64,000 bases of DNA. Origin: Rhodovastum atsumiense (lineage in GTDB: Bacteria > Pseudomonadota > Alphaproteobacteria > Acetobacterales > Acetobacteraceae). A program made the translations under genes and the position numbers. The first letter of the stretch is position 1, and each line of letters opens with the position of its first letter. Below are positions 1 through 9,900 of the stretch, piece by piece. The notes under the pieces are model-generated. The model was not told the DNA's origin and ran no database searches. It was given only the letters and a program-made list of their open reading frames with translations. Location of the stretch: positions 1-64,000 of the forward strand of contig NZ_OW485602.1 of the NCBI RefSeq assembly GCF_937425535.1, given 5' to 3'.

Positions 1-1191
1 AAATACGACATGCCGAGAGTCCATCAGCAACTGACGGAGTTGCACCGGCCGATTGATTTCCGCGAGAAAGGCGCTGAACGCGTCGATCAATCCGGGATCG
101 AATAACTCCGCCTGCTCGAAGACATTGAGGAAGAAAGCCCCCATGTCCGGTTGCGGCGAGAACAGCATCACGTCTGCCCGGTTGGCATGCGCCTGCACGA
201 AGGTCCTCACCTGTGCGTGCGAAAGCCCCGTTTTGGCGTGGAACCTCGGGCTGAAGAACCCGTAGAAGGCATGCTCGTCAAGCGTCTCGTTGAGCAGGAA
301 CTTGCGGATCGGCCAATATTCACGCCAGTCCGGTCGGGGATTTTCAAAGTTGTTGAGGATGTCATAGCCCGGTTCCGCCGCCAGCGTCGCGGCCGAATAG
401 GCAATATGGTACAGATGCACTGCCGTTGCCGCCTGTTCCACCTCTCCGGCTGACGACGGGGTCATCAACCGCGCGGCCTTCGGTCGGGACCGTGCCGCCT
501 CGGGGGTGTCGTCGGCCAGCGGGCCCGGCACGCACCGGAATATATATTGGAACGGCACGGCGTCCTGCACTGCCGTTTCCGGATCGCCGCCCCCGGCAGC
601 AATCAGGCCGCGCAGCGCCGCCAGGATACCCTCCTGTTGTTCAATCGCCGGCATGTTGCGGCTGAGCCCGGTTTCCACCTGCCAGCCCGTCGCGTGGAAC
701 ATTTCGAAGCCGGTGGTGCGCGTGAACCAGCGGATATGCGTGCGGTCCATCAGGCCCGAGTTCTCGTAGCGGAACAGGCCGGACGCGAGGCGCCACTGCA
801 CGCTCCAGTGCTGGGCATTGGGCAGGCACACCAGCAGGCAGCCATCCGGATCAATGCGCCGGCGCACCTCGCGCAGCAGGCGCCATGGATCGTACAGGTG
901 CTCCAGGCAGTCGCCGAAGATCCAGCAATCACTGGGGAACAGTGACCCCCACTGCCCCGGCTCGATTGCCTCGATGTCGCAGGCGAAAGCTCGGGTGCAA
1001 TGCTGCGCCGCAACCGCCGCATATTCGGGATCTATGTCGATGCCGATGAACTCGACCCCGGGCGAGCGCCTGCGCACCTCTCGCCCCAACGAGCCGAGCA
1101 TGCAGCCGACATCGACCACCCGCCGCGCCTGCCGCGGCACCAGGGAAAGCAGTTCAGTGTTGACGATGTCATATGCAGGGGTTGGTTTCAT
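1..1191 (-). CDS. Class I SAM-dependent methyltransferase, C-terminus beyond the left edge
   Basis: An open frame of 397 codons begins with ATG at 1191 behind a GGAGG ribosome site five bases upstream and runs off position 1 without a stop. Residues 22-35 carry a glycine-rich SAM motif (VVDVGCMLGSLG), followed by an acidic strand end (FIGIDIDPEY) and a post-motif region (WIFGDCLEHLYDPW, LVCLPNAQHW), as in the methyltransferase 11/12/23 fold. A second domain from about residue 255 (LNNFENPRPDWREYWPIRKF, then YGFFSPRF) resembles tails I associate with glycan-modification proteins in rhodospirillales; that link is from memory. It lies on the same strand as the glycosyltransferase, separated by about 575 bases, so it may methylate a sugar or a glycosylated protein. 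The methyltransferase fold is secure; the substrate is unknown. Confidence 0.8.
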   Translation of the reverse strand, partial: MKPTPAYDIVNTELLSLVPRQARRVVDVGCMLGSLGREVRRRSPGVEFIGIDIDPEYAAVAAQHCTRAFACDIEAIEPGQWGSLFPSDCWIFGDCLEHLYDPWRLLREVRRRIDPDGCLLVCLPNAQHWSVQWRLASGLFRYENSGLMDRTHIRWFTRTTGFEMFHATGWQVETGLSRNMPAIEQQEGILAALRGLIAAGGGDPETAVQDAVPFQYIFRCVPGPLADDTPEAARSRPKAARLMTPSSAGEVEQAATAVHLYHIAYSAATLAAEPGYDILNNFENPRPDWREYWPIRKFLLNETLDEHAFYGFFSPRFHAKTGLSHAQVRTFVQAHANRADVMLFSPQPDMGAFFLNVFEQAELFDPGLIDAFSAFLAEINRPVQLRQLLMDSRHVVF

Positions 1192-1767
1192 CAGGCCTCC
1201 TCCCGCGTGATTGAAATAGGTTGTTCGACCTGAGTTCGAGGTCCGTGGTGTCTGTTTGAAGCACTGCGTTCTTTTGCGAAGGCTTATGGGGCGGCTGATG
1301 CTGCGTATTTTTGATCCACCGTAGATTTTCGGATCGTTTTTTACCTATGACAGGCCGTCCCACTGACTCTTGAAGGCTTCACTTCCGGGTAGAAATATAT
1401 ACACGCGACATGAAAGATGAAATTATTTGATCAGCTATAATAAGTATTAATGCAGAACGATCTGGTCATCCGGATCGCATTGCGCTCTCGGTTGCAAGGG
1501 AATACGAATTTTATGGCGTTGCACAAATTGTTGTTATTCTGCATATATAAACACTTTGAATAACAATTCATTTGTGTTTATTTTGTCATTTTCCTGATAT
1601 TGGCACCGCATCATCTTATTAAATTAAACACATCGATGTCATATGGCCATACGTAGTGTCGTGTATCTATACCAATATGGGCATATATTTGAATTTGTTA
1701 CATCATATGTGAGGTTTATATCCAAGTATTCATGTAAATCACCATTTTTGCGATAAACGGATGCGTA
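1192..1767. other. Intergenic, strongly AT-rich from about 1380
   Basis: No convincing gene. The stretch 1380-1760 is clearly AT-rich compared with the GC-rich genes around it and may hold the promoter of the methyltransferase, but I could not pick a clear -35/-10 pair. A 64-codon frame at 1169-1363 on the minus strand has no recognisable content and overlaps the methyltransferase start, so I do not call it. Confidence 0.6.
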
Positions 1768-3753
1768 CTATCCGGAGGCGTCAAGGCTTTTCATTTCGCT
1801 AGCGTTATCAAATTTGGTTTCCGCATTTTCCGAAATCGAAGAAATAACCGAAATCAATGTGCTTTCGTATTCGATCGTGAAGCGTGCGACGTTGCCGATA
1901 CTTGCCGCCCACGCTCCCCCGCCGAGACGACTGCGGTAGGCCGCCAGCCGGCGCGGTTCATTCGCGAAAGCCACTGCCGTCTCGACATAGGCATCGCGGC
2001 TCTCCACCACCCCCTCAGCCGCGCCGATGTCGAGCAACAGCCGCCCGGCCATGCGCGAAGCGAAGGATTCCCCCGAGCGTGTCAGCATCGGCACGCCCAT
2101 ACGCAACGCGTCACTTGCCACCGTGCCGGTGTTATAGGGGAAAGTATCAAGGAACAGATCGGCCAGTGTCAGCCGGGCGATGTACTCGGCCGGGTCCGCC
2201 CGCCCGGTGAAGACGAGGCGCGCCGGATCAACGCCGAGCCGGGCCGCATGGGCGAGCAGATTGGCGCGCGACCACACGTTGTCGTCGATCAGCCACAGCA
2301 CCGTATTCCCGGTTCGCCGCAGGATCTCCATCCAGGCGCCGAACATTTCCTCGGTGATCTTGTAGTGCCGGGCCGCGCAACAGAACAGGAAGCGGTTCTC
2401 AGGCAGGCCGATCTCGGCGCGGGTGGGGACGCGCCCGATCACCCGCCGGTTGTCGTTGGCCTGGTAGTTGTGCGCGATGTAGAGCGGCCGCGGATGGTAG
2501 AGCCTGGCCACGTCCTTCGGCACCACGTGCGCGTCGCAGAACACGTAATCGAGTTCGGGCAGCGGCACCGGGCCAATGAAGCCGAGATAGGTCGCCTGCA
2601 CCGGCGCCGGGCGGTAGCGCAGCACCTGGATGCGCGAGCCGGCCGTCAATCCATTAAGGTCGACCAGGATGTCGATCTCGTCTTCCCGGATCCGCCGCGC
2701 CGCCTGCTCGTCGGAGAGGTCACGTACCAGGCGGACATGGTCGAAGGCGCCGAGCACGCGGGCACGCAGATCGCTGCCGTCGTCACGGCTCGCGCAGTAG
2801 CCGTAAACCTCGAAGCGTGTGCGGTCGTGGCGCTCGAATAACTCGGCGACCAGGTAGCTCATGGCGTGACGGCAGAAATCCGATGAAAGATAGCCGATCC
2901 GGATCCGCGCATGCCGGTAGCCGCCGGCGGGGGCCAGACGGATGCCAGGGGCGGTGGTATGCTGGGTGATCCAGGCGCCGGTCGCCTCGCACTGCTCGGC
3001 CACACGGTCGGTCAGCGCGAGGATGGCGAGCGGGCCGCACTCGCGGCGCATCCGGGCCGGGGGCAGCCCGGGGATGTCCTCGCGCAGCAACGGCCAATCG
3101 CACATCTGCTGGCGCAGATGGACCCAGTGCTGGATCACGTCCGGCTGCGACGGGTCGGCGGCGAGGCTGCGACGCAGGATCTTCTCGGCCTCGTCGAGCC
3201 GCCCCATGGTCTCGAGCAGCCGCCCTTGCTGGTTGAGCAGCTTGGTCCGCACCGTCTCCGGCTGCAGTGCGCCGTTCCATGCTGCCAGGGCCGCTTCCGG
3301 CTGGCCGATCTGCTCAAGCAGCGTCCCAAGGTTGAGCGCGGCAGCGTGGAAATCCGGGCGAAGCACGAGGCTGTTGCGGTAGGCCAGGATTGCCTCGGCC
3401 TGGTGCCCGAGGCGCGCCATCTCTACGCCCGCGTTGAACCAGGCGGCGAACAGGTGAGCCGCGCGCGGATCGACCGTGGCGATCCACCAGCGATAGAGCT
3501 GTGCAACCGCAGGCCGCCGCGTCTCCCCGGCCGTCTCCGCGGCCTGGATGATGGTCTGGAACGGTATCCGGGCAAGGCGATCGTGAATCGCAGGCCGCAT
3601 GTCTTCCGGCATCTCCGCCGTGGGGTGAGCGGCGAGCAGCATGGACAGCCAGGCGAGATCGTCGGCCGGCAGGGGGGCGACGGAAATCGGGGGAGCAGAC
3701 TGGTTGGCCAAGGCATCATCTCCCTGTTCTTCTGGTGGCCTGGATCGCGTCAC
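1768..3753 (-). CDS. TPR-containing O-linked GlcNAc transferase-like protein (SPINDLY/GT41)
   Basis: 661 residues, GTG start. Residues about 100-225 form TPR-like helices (FNAGVEMARLGHQAEAILAY, LNLGTLLEQIGQPEAALAAW, RLDEAEKILRRSLAADP). The rest is a GT41 catalytic region: IGYLSSDFCRHAMSYLVAEL, DEIDILVDLNGLT, APVQATYLGFIGPV, then LDTFPYNTGTVASDALRMGV and SGESFASRMAGRLL, which match the usual GT41 order. Bacterial members transfer a sugar to Ser/Thr of protein acceptors, with flagellins among the known targets. No signal peptide, so cytoplasmic. It lies 160 bases downstream of the octapeptide-repeat gene on the same strand; that protein has roughly two Thr per octad and is an obvious candidate acceptor (inference). 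The donor sugar cannot be read from sequence. Confidence 0.88.
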   Translation of the reverse strand: MTRSRPPEEQGDDALANQSAPPISVAPLPADDLAWLSMLLAAHPTAEMPEDMRPAIHDRLARIPFQTIIQAAETAGETRRPAVAQLYRWWIATVDPRAAHLFAAWFNAGVEMARLGHQAEAILAYRNSLVLRPDFHAAALNLGTLLEQIGQPEAALAAWNGALQPETVRTKLLNQQGRLLETMGRLDEAEKILRRSLAADPSQPDVIQHWVHLRQQMCDWPLLREDIPGLPPARMRRECGPLAILALTDRVAEQCEATGAWITQHTTAPGIRLAPAGGYRHARIRIGYLSSDFCRHAMSYLVAELFERHDRTRFEVYGYCASRDDGSDLRARVLGAFDHVRLVRDLSDEQAARRIREDEIDILVDLNGLTAGSRIQVLRYRPAPVQATYLGFIGPVPLPELDYVFCDAHVVPKDVARLYHPRPLYIAHNYQANDNRRVIGRVPTRAEIGLPENRFLFCCAARHYKITEEMFGAWMEILRRTGNTVLWLIDDNVWSRANLLAHAARLGVDPARLVFTGRADPAEYIARLTLADLFLDTFPYNTGTVASDALRMGVPMLTRSGESFASRMAGRLLLDIGAAEGVVESRDAYVETAVAFANEPRRLAAYRSRLGGGAWAASIGNVARFTIEYESTLISVISSISENAETKFDNASEMKSLDASG

Positions 3754-3855
3754 GCCGCCGGCACATCCCTCTTCCCCGGGCGGGGGTGGAAGGCATGCCG
3801 GCGGCGGACGGCAGGCGATGGCGGTCGTCGGTGTGATGGCGCTTCACCGACGTCG

Positions 3856-3881
3856 CCATGGCCGGCCGGAGCCGGCCATGG
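3856..3881 (-). terminator. Perfect 11-bp inverted repeat between repeat gene and glycosyltransferase gene
   Basis: Arms CCATGGCCGGC (3856-3866) and GCCGGCCATGG (3871-3881) enclose a CGGA loop. It lies just after the stop of the repeat gene and about 100 bases before the glycosyltransferase start. No T run follows on the minus strand, so it may pause or attenuate transcription or protect the 3' end rather than act as a full intrinsic terminator. Confidence 0.4.
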
Positions 3882-3913
3882 CAGTCAGGATCGAGACGAC
3901 CCGGGCGCCTCCC

Positions 3914-6900
3914 TCAGGAAATCTGGAAGAGGGCGGCAAGCTGATCGGGCGACATCACCGCCAGTTGGGCAGCGGTGAAGCCATTGGTCGGGAGGTTCGT
4001 CGGGATCGCGGCGATGTCCGCGGTTTCCAGGGCGACGACCTGGGCAGTGGTGAAGGCGCCGATCTCCAGCGTTGTCAGCGCCCCCGCCTGAGCGGTGGTC
4101 AGCGCCACGACGTTGGCGGTGGTCAGCGCCTGCACCTGGGTAGTGGTCAGTGCCGCGACCTGATCAGTGGTGAGCGCCGCGAACTGGACGGTGCTCATTG
4201 CCCTCACCTGTAGCGTGGTCAGCGCCGCCACGTCGTTGGTGCTCAGGGCCGAGACCTGCGCCGTGGTCAGGGCCGAGACCTGCGCCGTGGTCAGAGCCTG
4301 CACCTGATCGGTGCTGAGGACGGCCACATCCGCAGTTTCCAGCGCCGAGACCTGAGCCGTGGTCAGTGCCTTCACTTGGTTCGTGGTCAACAGCGGCACC
4401 TGAGCCTCGGTGATTGCCTGGACCTGGTCGGTGGTCAGCGCCGCGACCTGGGCGGTGGTGAGCACCGGCACCTGATCGGTGGTCAGTGCCTGCACCTGAT
4501 CGGTGGTCAGCACCCGCACCTGCGCAGTGGTCAGCGTCGGCACCTGCGTGGTGGTCAGCGCCTCCAGGTCACCGGTCTCGATCGCCTGCACCTGGCCGGT
4601 AGTGAATGCCGCCACCTGCGCGGTAGTCAGGGCCGTCACCTGTCCGGTGGTGAGTGCCACCACCTGATCGGTGGTCAGCACCCGCACCTGCGTGGTGGTC
4701 AGCGCCGCCACCTGATCGGTGGTGAGCACCTGCAGGTCCCCGGTCTCGATCGAGGGCACCTGCGCGGTGGTCAGCGCCTTCACCTGGGCCGCGGTCAGCA
4801 CCGGCACCTGATCCACGGTCAGTGCCGCCACCTGGTCGGTGGTGAACACCGGGATCTGCGCAGTGGTCAGCGCCGGCACCTGCGTGGTGGTCAGCGCCTG
4901 CACCTGATCGGTGGTCAGCGACTTCACCTCCGCCGTGGTCAGCGCTTTCACCTGATCCACGGTGAACGCCTGCAGGTCTTCGCTCTCGATTGCCTGCACC
5001 TGATCGGTGGTGAATGCCGCCACCTGCGCGGTGGTCAGCACCGACACCTGCGCCGTGGTCAACCCCACCACCTGCGCGGTGGTCAATACCCGCACCTGGG
5101 CCGTGGTCAGCGCCGGCACCTGATCAGTGGTGAGCACCGGCACCTGCGTGGTGGTCAACGTCGGCACCTGGGCGGTGGTCAGCGCCTTCACCTGGGCCGC
5201 AGTCAGCACCGGCACCTGGTCCACGCTCAGCGCCGCCACCTGATCGGTGGTGAACGCCGGGATCTGCGCGGTGGTGAGCACCGGCACTTGCGTCGTGGTC
5301 AGACCCGCCACCTGCGCCGTGGTCAACACTCGCACCTGCGCAGTGGTCAGCGCCGGCACCTGCGTGATGGTCAGCGTCTGCAGGTCCCCGATCTCGACTG
5401 CCTGCACCTGATCGGTGGTCAGCGCCGCCACTTGCGCGGTGGTGAGCACCGGCACTTGCGACGTGGTCAGACCCGCCACCTGATCGGTGGTCAACACCCG
5501 CACTTGCGCGGTGGTCAACGCCGGCACCTGATCGGTCGTGAGCACCTCCAGGTCCCCGATCTCGATCGAGGGCACCTGCGCGGTGGTCAGGGCCTTCACC
5601 TGGGCCGCGGTCAGCACCGGCACCTGGTCCACGCTCAGCGCCGCCACCTGGTCGGTGCTGAGCGCTGGGATCTGCGCGGTGGTCAGCACCGGCACTTGCG
5701 TCGTGGTGAATGCCGCCACCTGCGCGGTGGTCAGCACCCGCAGTTGCGCGGTGGTGAGCGCCGGCACCTGCGTGATGGTCAGTGCCTGCAGATCCTCGAT
5801 TTCGACCGCCGGCACCTGTGCCGTGGTCAGTGCCGCCACCTGTGCGGTGGTCAGGCCCGCCACCTGCGCCGTGGTCAGACCCGCCACCTGATCGGTGGTC
5901 AGCGCCACCACCTGCGCGGTGGTGAGCACCGGCACCTGATCAGTGGTCAGTTGCCCGACCTGGTCGGTGGTGAGGGCCTTCACCTCGGTCGTGGTGAGCG
6001 CCCTCAGCTGTGCCGAGTTCAGCACCGCCACCTGCGCGGTGGTCAGCGCCGCTACCTGCGCGGTGGTGAGACCCGCCACCTGGGCCGTGGTCAGGCCCGG
6101 CACCTGCGCCGAGGTGAGCGCCTGCACCTGATCGGTGGTCAGCGCCGGCACTTGCGCGGTCGTCAGTCTGGCCAGATCGACCGTCTCCAAAGCCGCCGCC
6201 TGATCGGTGGTCAGCGCTTGCACCTGGGCGGTGGTCAACGCTGGCACCTGGACCGTGGTCAACGCCACCACCTGCGCGGTGGTGAGCACTGCCACATTGG
6301 CTGTGGTGAGCGCCGGCACCTGCGCGGTGGTCAGGGCCTGCACCTGATCAGTGGTCAGCTTCCCGACCTGATCGCCGGTGAGAGCCTTCACGTCGGCCGT
6401 GGTGAGCGCCTTCACCTGCGCCGAACTCAGCACAGGCACCTGGTCGGTGGTCAGGGCCGCCACCTGCGCAGTCGTCAGGATCGCCACCTGGGCCGTGGTC
6501 AGGCCCGGCACCTGCGTCGAGGTGAGCGCCGGCACCTGATCGGTGGTCAGCGCCGGCACCTGGATCGTGGTCAGTGAGGCCAGATCGACCGTCTCCAGGG
6601 CCGCCACCTGCGCGGTGGTCAGCGCCGCCACTTGGGCGGTGGTCAGGGCCTTCGCCTGCGCAGTGGTGAGCGCCACCACCTGCGCGGTGGTGAGCACTGC
6701 CACATTGGCTGTGGTGAGTGCCGGCACCTGCGCGGTGGTCAGGGCCTGTACCTGATCAGTGGTCAGCTTCCCGACCTGATCGCCGGTGAGAGCCTTCACG
6801 TCGGCCGTGGTGAGCGCCTTCACCTGCGCCGAACTCAGCACCGGCACCTGGTCGGTGGTCAGGGCCGCCACCTGCGCGGTGGTCAGCGCCGCCACCTGGG

Positions 6901-9900
6901 CCGTGGTCAGGCCCGGCACTTGCGTCGTGGTGAGCGCCTGCACCTGATCGGTGGTCAGCGCCGGCACCTGGACGGTGGTCAGGGAGGCCAGATCGACCGT
7001 CTCCAGCGCCGCCGCCTGCGCGGTGGTCAGCGCCGCCACCTGCGCGGTGGTCAGCGCCGCCATCTGCGCGGTGGTGAGCGCCACCACCTGCGCGGTGGTG
7101 AGCACTGCCACATTGGCTGTGGTGAACGCCGGCACCTGTGCGGTGGTCAGGGCCTGCACTTGATCGGTGGTCAGCTTCCCGACCTGGTCGCCGGTGAGGG
7201 CCTTCACGTCGGCCGTGGTGAGCGCCTTCACCTGCGCCGAGGTCAGCACCGGCACCTGATCGGTGGTCAACGCCGCTGCCTGCGCAGTCGTCAGGACCGC
7301 CACCTGCGCGGTGGTCAGGCCCGGCACCTGAGCGGTGCTCAGCGCCTGCACCTGGTCGGTCGTCAGAACCGCGACCTGGGCCGTGGTCAGCGCCGCCAGA
7401 TCGACCGTCTCCAGCGCCGCCGCCTGCGCGGTGGTCAGCGCCGCCACTTGCGCAGTGGTCAGCGCCTTCACCTGGGCCGTGGTCAGCGCCACCACGTCGG
7501 CGGTGTCGAAACCAGCCGCCTGCGCGGTGGTCAGCGCCGCCACTTGCGCGGTGGTCAGCGCCGGCACCTGTGTCGTGGTCAGTGCCGCTACGTTGTCAGT
7601 GCTGAGCGCCTTCACTTGATCGGTGGTGAGTGCCGCCAGATCGACCGTCTCCAGCGCTACCGCCTGCCCGGTGGTGAACGCCGCCACCTGCCCGGTGGTG
7701 AGTGCCCTCGCCTGAGCCGTGGTCAGCGCCACCACCTGGGCGGTGGACAGCACTGCCACATCGGCGGTGTCGAGCGCCGTGATCTGCGCGGTGGTCAGCG
7801 CCGGCACCTGGACGGTGGTGAGTTTCCCGACCTGATCGCCGGAAAGCGCCTTCACCCCGGCGGTGGTGAGCGCCGCCACCTGGGCGGTGCTCAGCTTCGG
7901 CACCTGGTCGGTGGTGAGCGCCGCCACTTGCGCGGTGGTGAGCGCCGCCACCTGCGCGGTGGTCAGGCCCGGCACCTGCGCCGTGCCCAGCGCCGCCACG
8001 TTGTCAGTACTGAGCGCCTGCACCTGGGCGGTAGTAAGTGCCGCCAGATCGACCGTCTCCAGCGCCGCCGCCTGGTCGGTGGTGAACGCCGCCACCTGCG
8101 CGGTGGTGAGTGCCTTCGCCTGGGCCGTGGTCAGCGCCACCACCTGGGCGGTGGACAGCACCGCCACATCGGCGGTGTCGAGCGCCGTGATCTGCGCGGT
8201 GGTCAGCGCTGCCACCTGCGCGGTGGTCAGTTCCCCGACCTGGTCGCCGGAAAGCGCCTTCACTCCGGCAGTGGTCAGGGCGACCACCTGGGCGGTGCTC
8301 AGTTTCGGCACCTGGTCGGTGGTGAGCGCCGCCACTTGCGCGGTGGTGAGCGCCGCCACCTGCGCGGTGGTCAGGCCCGGCACCTGCGCCGTGCCCAGCG
8401 CCGCCACGTTGTCAGTACTGAGCGCCTGCACCTGGGCGGTGGTGAGTGCCGCCAGATCGACCGTCTCCAGCGCCGCCGCCTGGTCGGTGGTGAACGCCGC
8501 CACCTGCGCGGTGGTGAGTGCCTTCGCCTGGGCCGTGGTCAGCGCCACCACCTGGGCGGTGGACAGCACCGCCACATCGGCGGTGTCGAGCGCCGTGATC
8601 TGCGCGGTGGTCAGCGCTGTCACCTGCGCGGTGGTCAGTTCCCCGACCTGGTCGCCGGAGAGCGCCTTCACTCCGGCCGTGGTCAGCGCGGCCACCTGGG
8701 CGGTGCTCAGCTTCGGCACCTGGTCGGTGGTCAGGGCCGCCACCTGCGCCGTGCTCAGCGCCGCCACCTGCGCGGTGGTCAGGCCCGGCACCTGCGTCGT
8801 GCTCAGCGCCTGCACCTGATCGGTGGTCAGCACCTGCACCTGGGCGGTGGTGAGCGCCGCCAGATCGACCGTCTCCAGCGCCGTCACCTGAGCGGCCGTC
8901 AGCGCCTTGACCTGCGCGGTGGTCAGCGCCTTCGCCTGCGCGGTGGTGAAGGCCACCACATCGGCGGTGTCGAACGCCGCCACCTGCGCCGTACTCAGCG
9001 CCGCGATCTGCGCGGTGGTCAACGCCGGTACCTGCACCGTGGTCAGCGCCGTCACATCATCGGCATCGAGCGCCTTCACCTGATCGGTGGTGAGTGCCGC
9101 CAGATCCGCCGTTTCCAGGGCTGCCACCTGATCGCTGGTCAGCGCCGCCACCTGAGCGGTGGTGAGTGCCTTTGCCTGGGCCGTGGTCAGCGCCACCACC
9201 TGGGCGGTGGACAGCACCGCCACATCGGCGGTGTCGAGCGCCGTGATCTGCGCGGTGGTCAGCGCCGCGACCTGCGCGGTGGTCAGTTTCCCGACCTGAT
9301 CGCCAGAGAGCGCCTTCACCCCGGCCGTGGTCAGCGCGGCCACCTGGGCGGTGCTCAGTTTCGGCACCTGGTCGGTGGTGAGCGCCGCCACTTGCGCGGT
9401 GGTCAGCGCCGCTACCTGCGCCGTGGTCAGGCCCGGTACCTGCGCCGTGCCCAGCGCCTGCACCTGATCGGTGGTCAGCACCTGCACCTGGGCGGTGGTG
9501 AGCGCCGCCAGATCGGCCGTCTCCAGTGCCGCCACCTGATCGGTGGTCAGCACCTTCACCTGGGCGGTGGTGAGCGCATTCGCCTGGGCGGTGGTGAAGG
9601 CGACCACGTCGGCGGTGTCGAATGCCGCCACCTGCGCCGTGCTCAGTGCCGCGATTTGCGCTGTGGTCAGCGCCGGCACCTGGACCGTGGTCAGTGCGGT
9701 CACATCCTCGGTGTCGAGCGCCTTCACCTGATTGGTGGTCAGCGCCTTCACCTGTGCCGTGGTCAGCTTCGGTACCTGATCGCTGGTCAGCGCCTTGACC
9801 TGTGCCGTGGTCAGCGCCGCCACCTGCGCGGTGGTCAGGCTTGGCACCTGCGTCGTGGTCAGCGCCTGCACCTGATCCGTGGTCAGCACCTGCACCTGGG

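Noticed and set aside
1169-1363. Small minus-strand frame upstream of the methyltransferase
   Set aside because: It overlaps the methyltransferase start and has no recognisable content.
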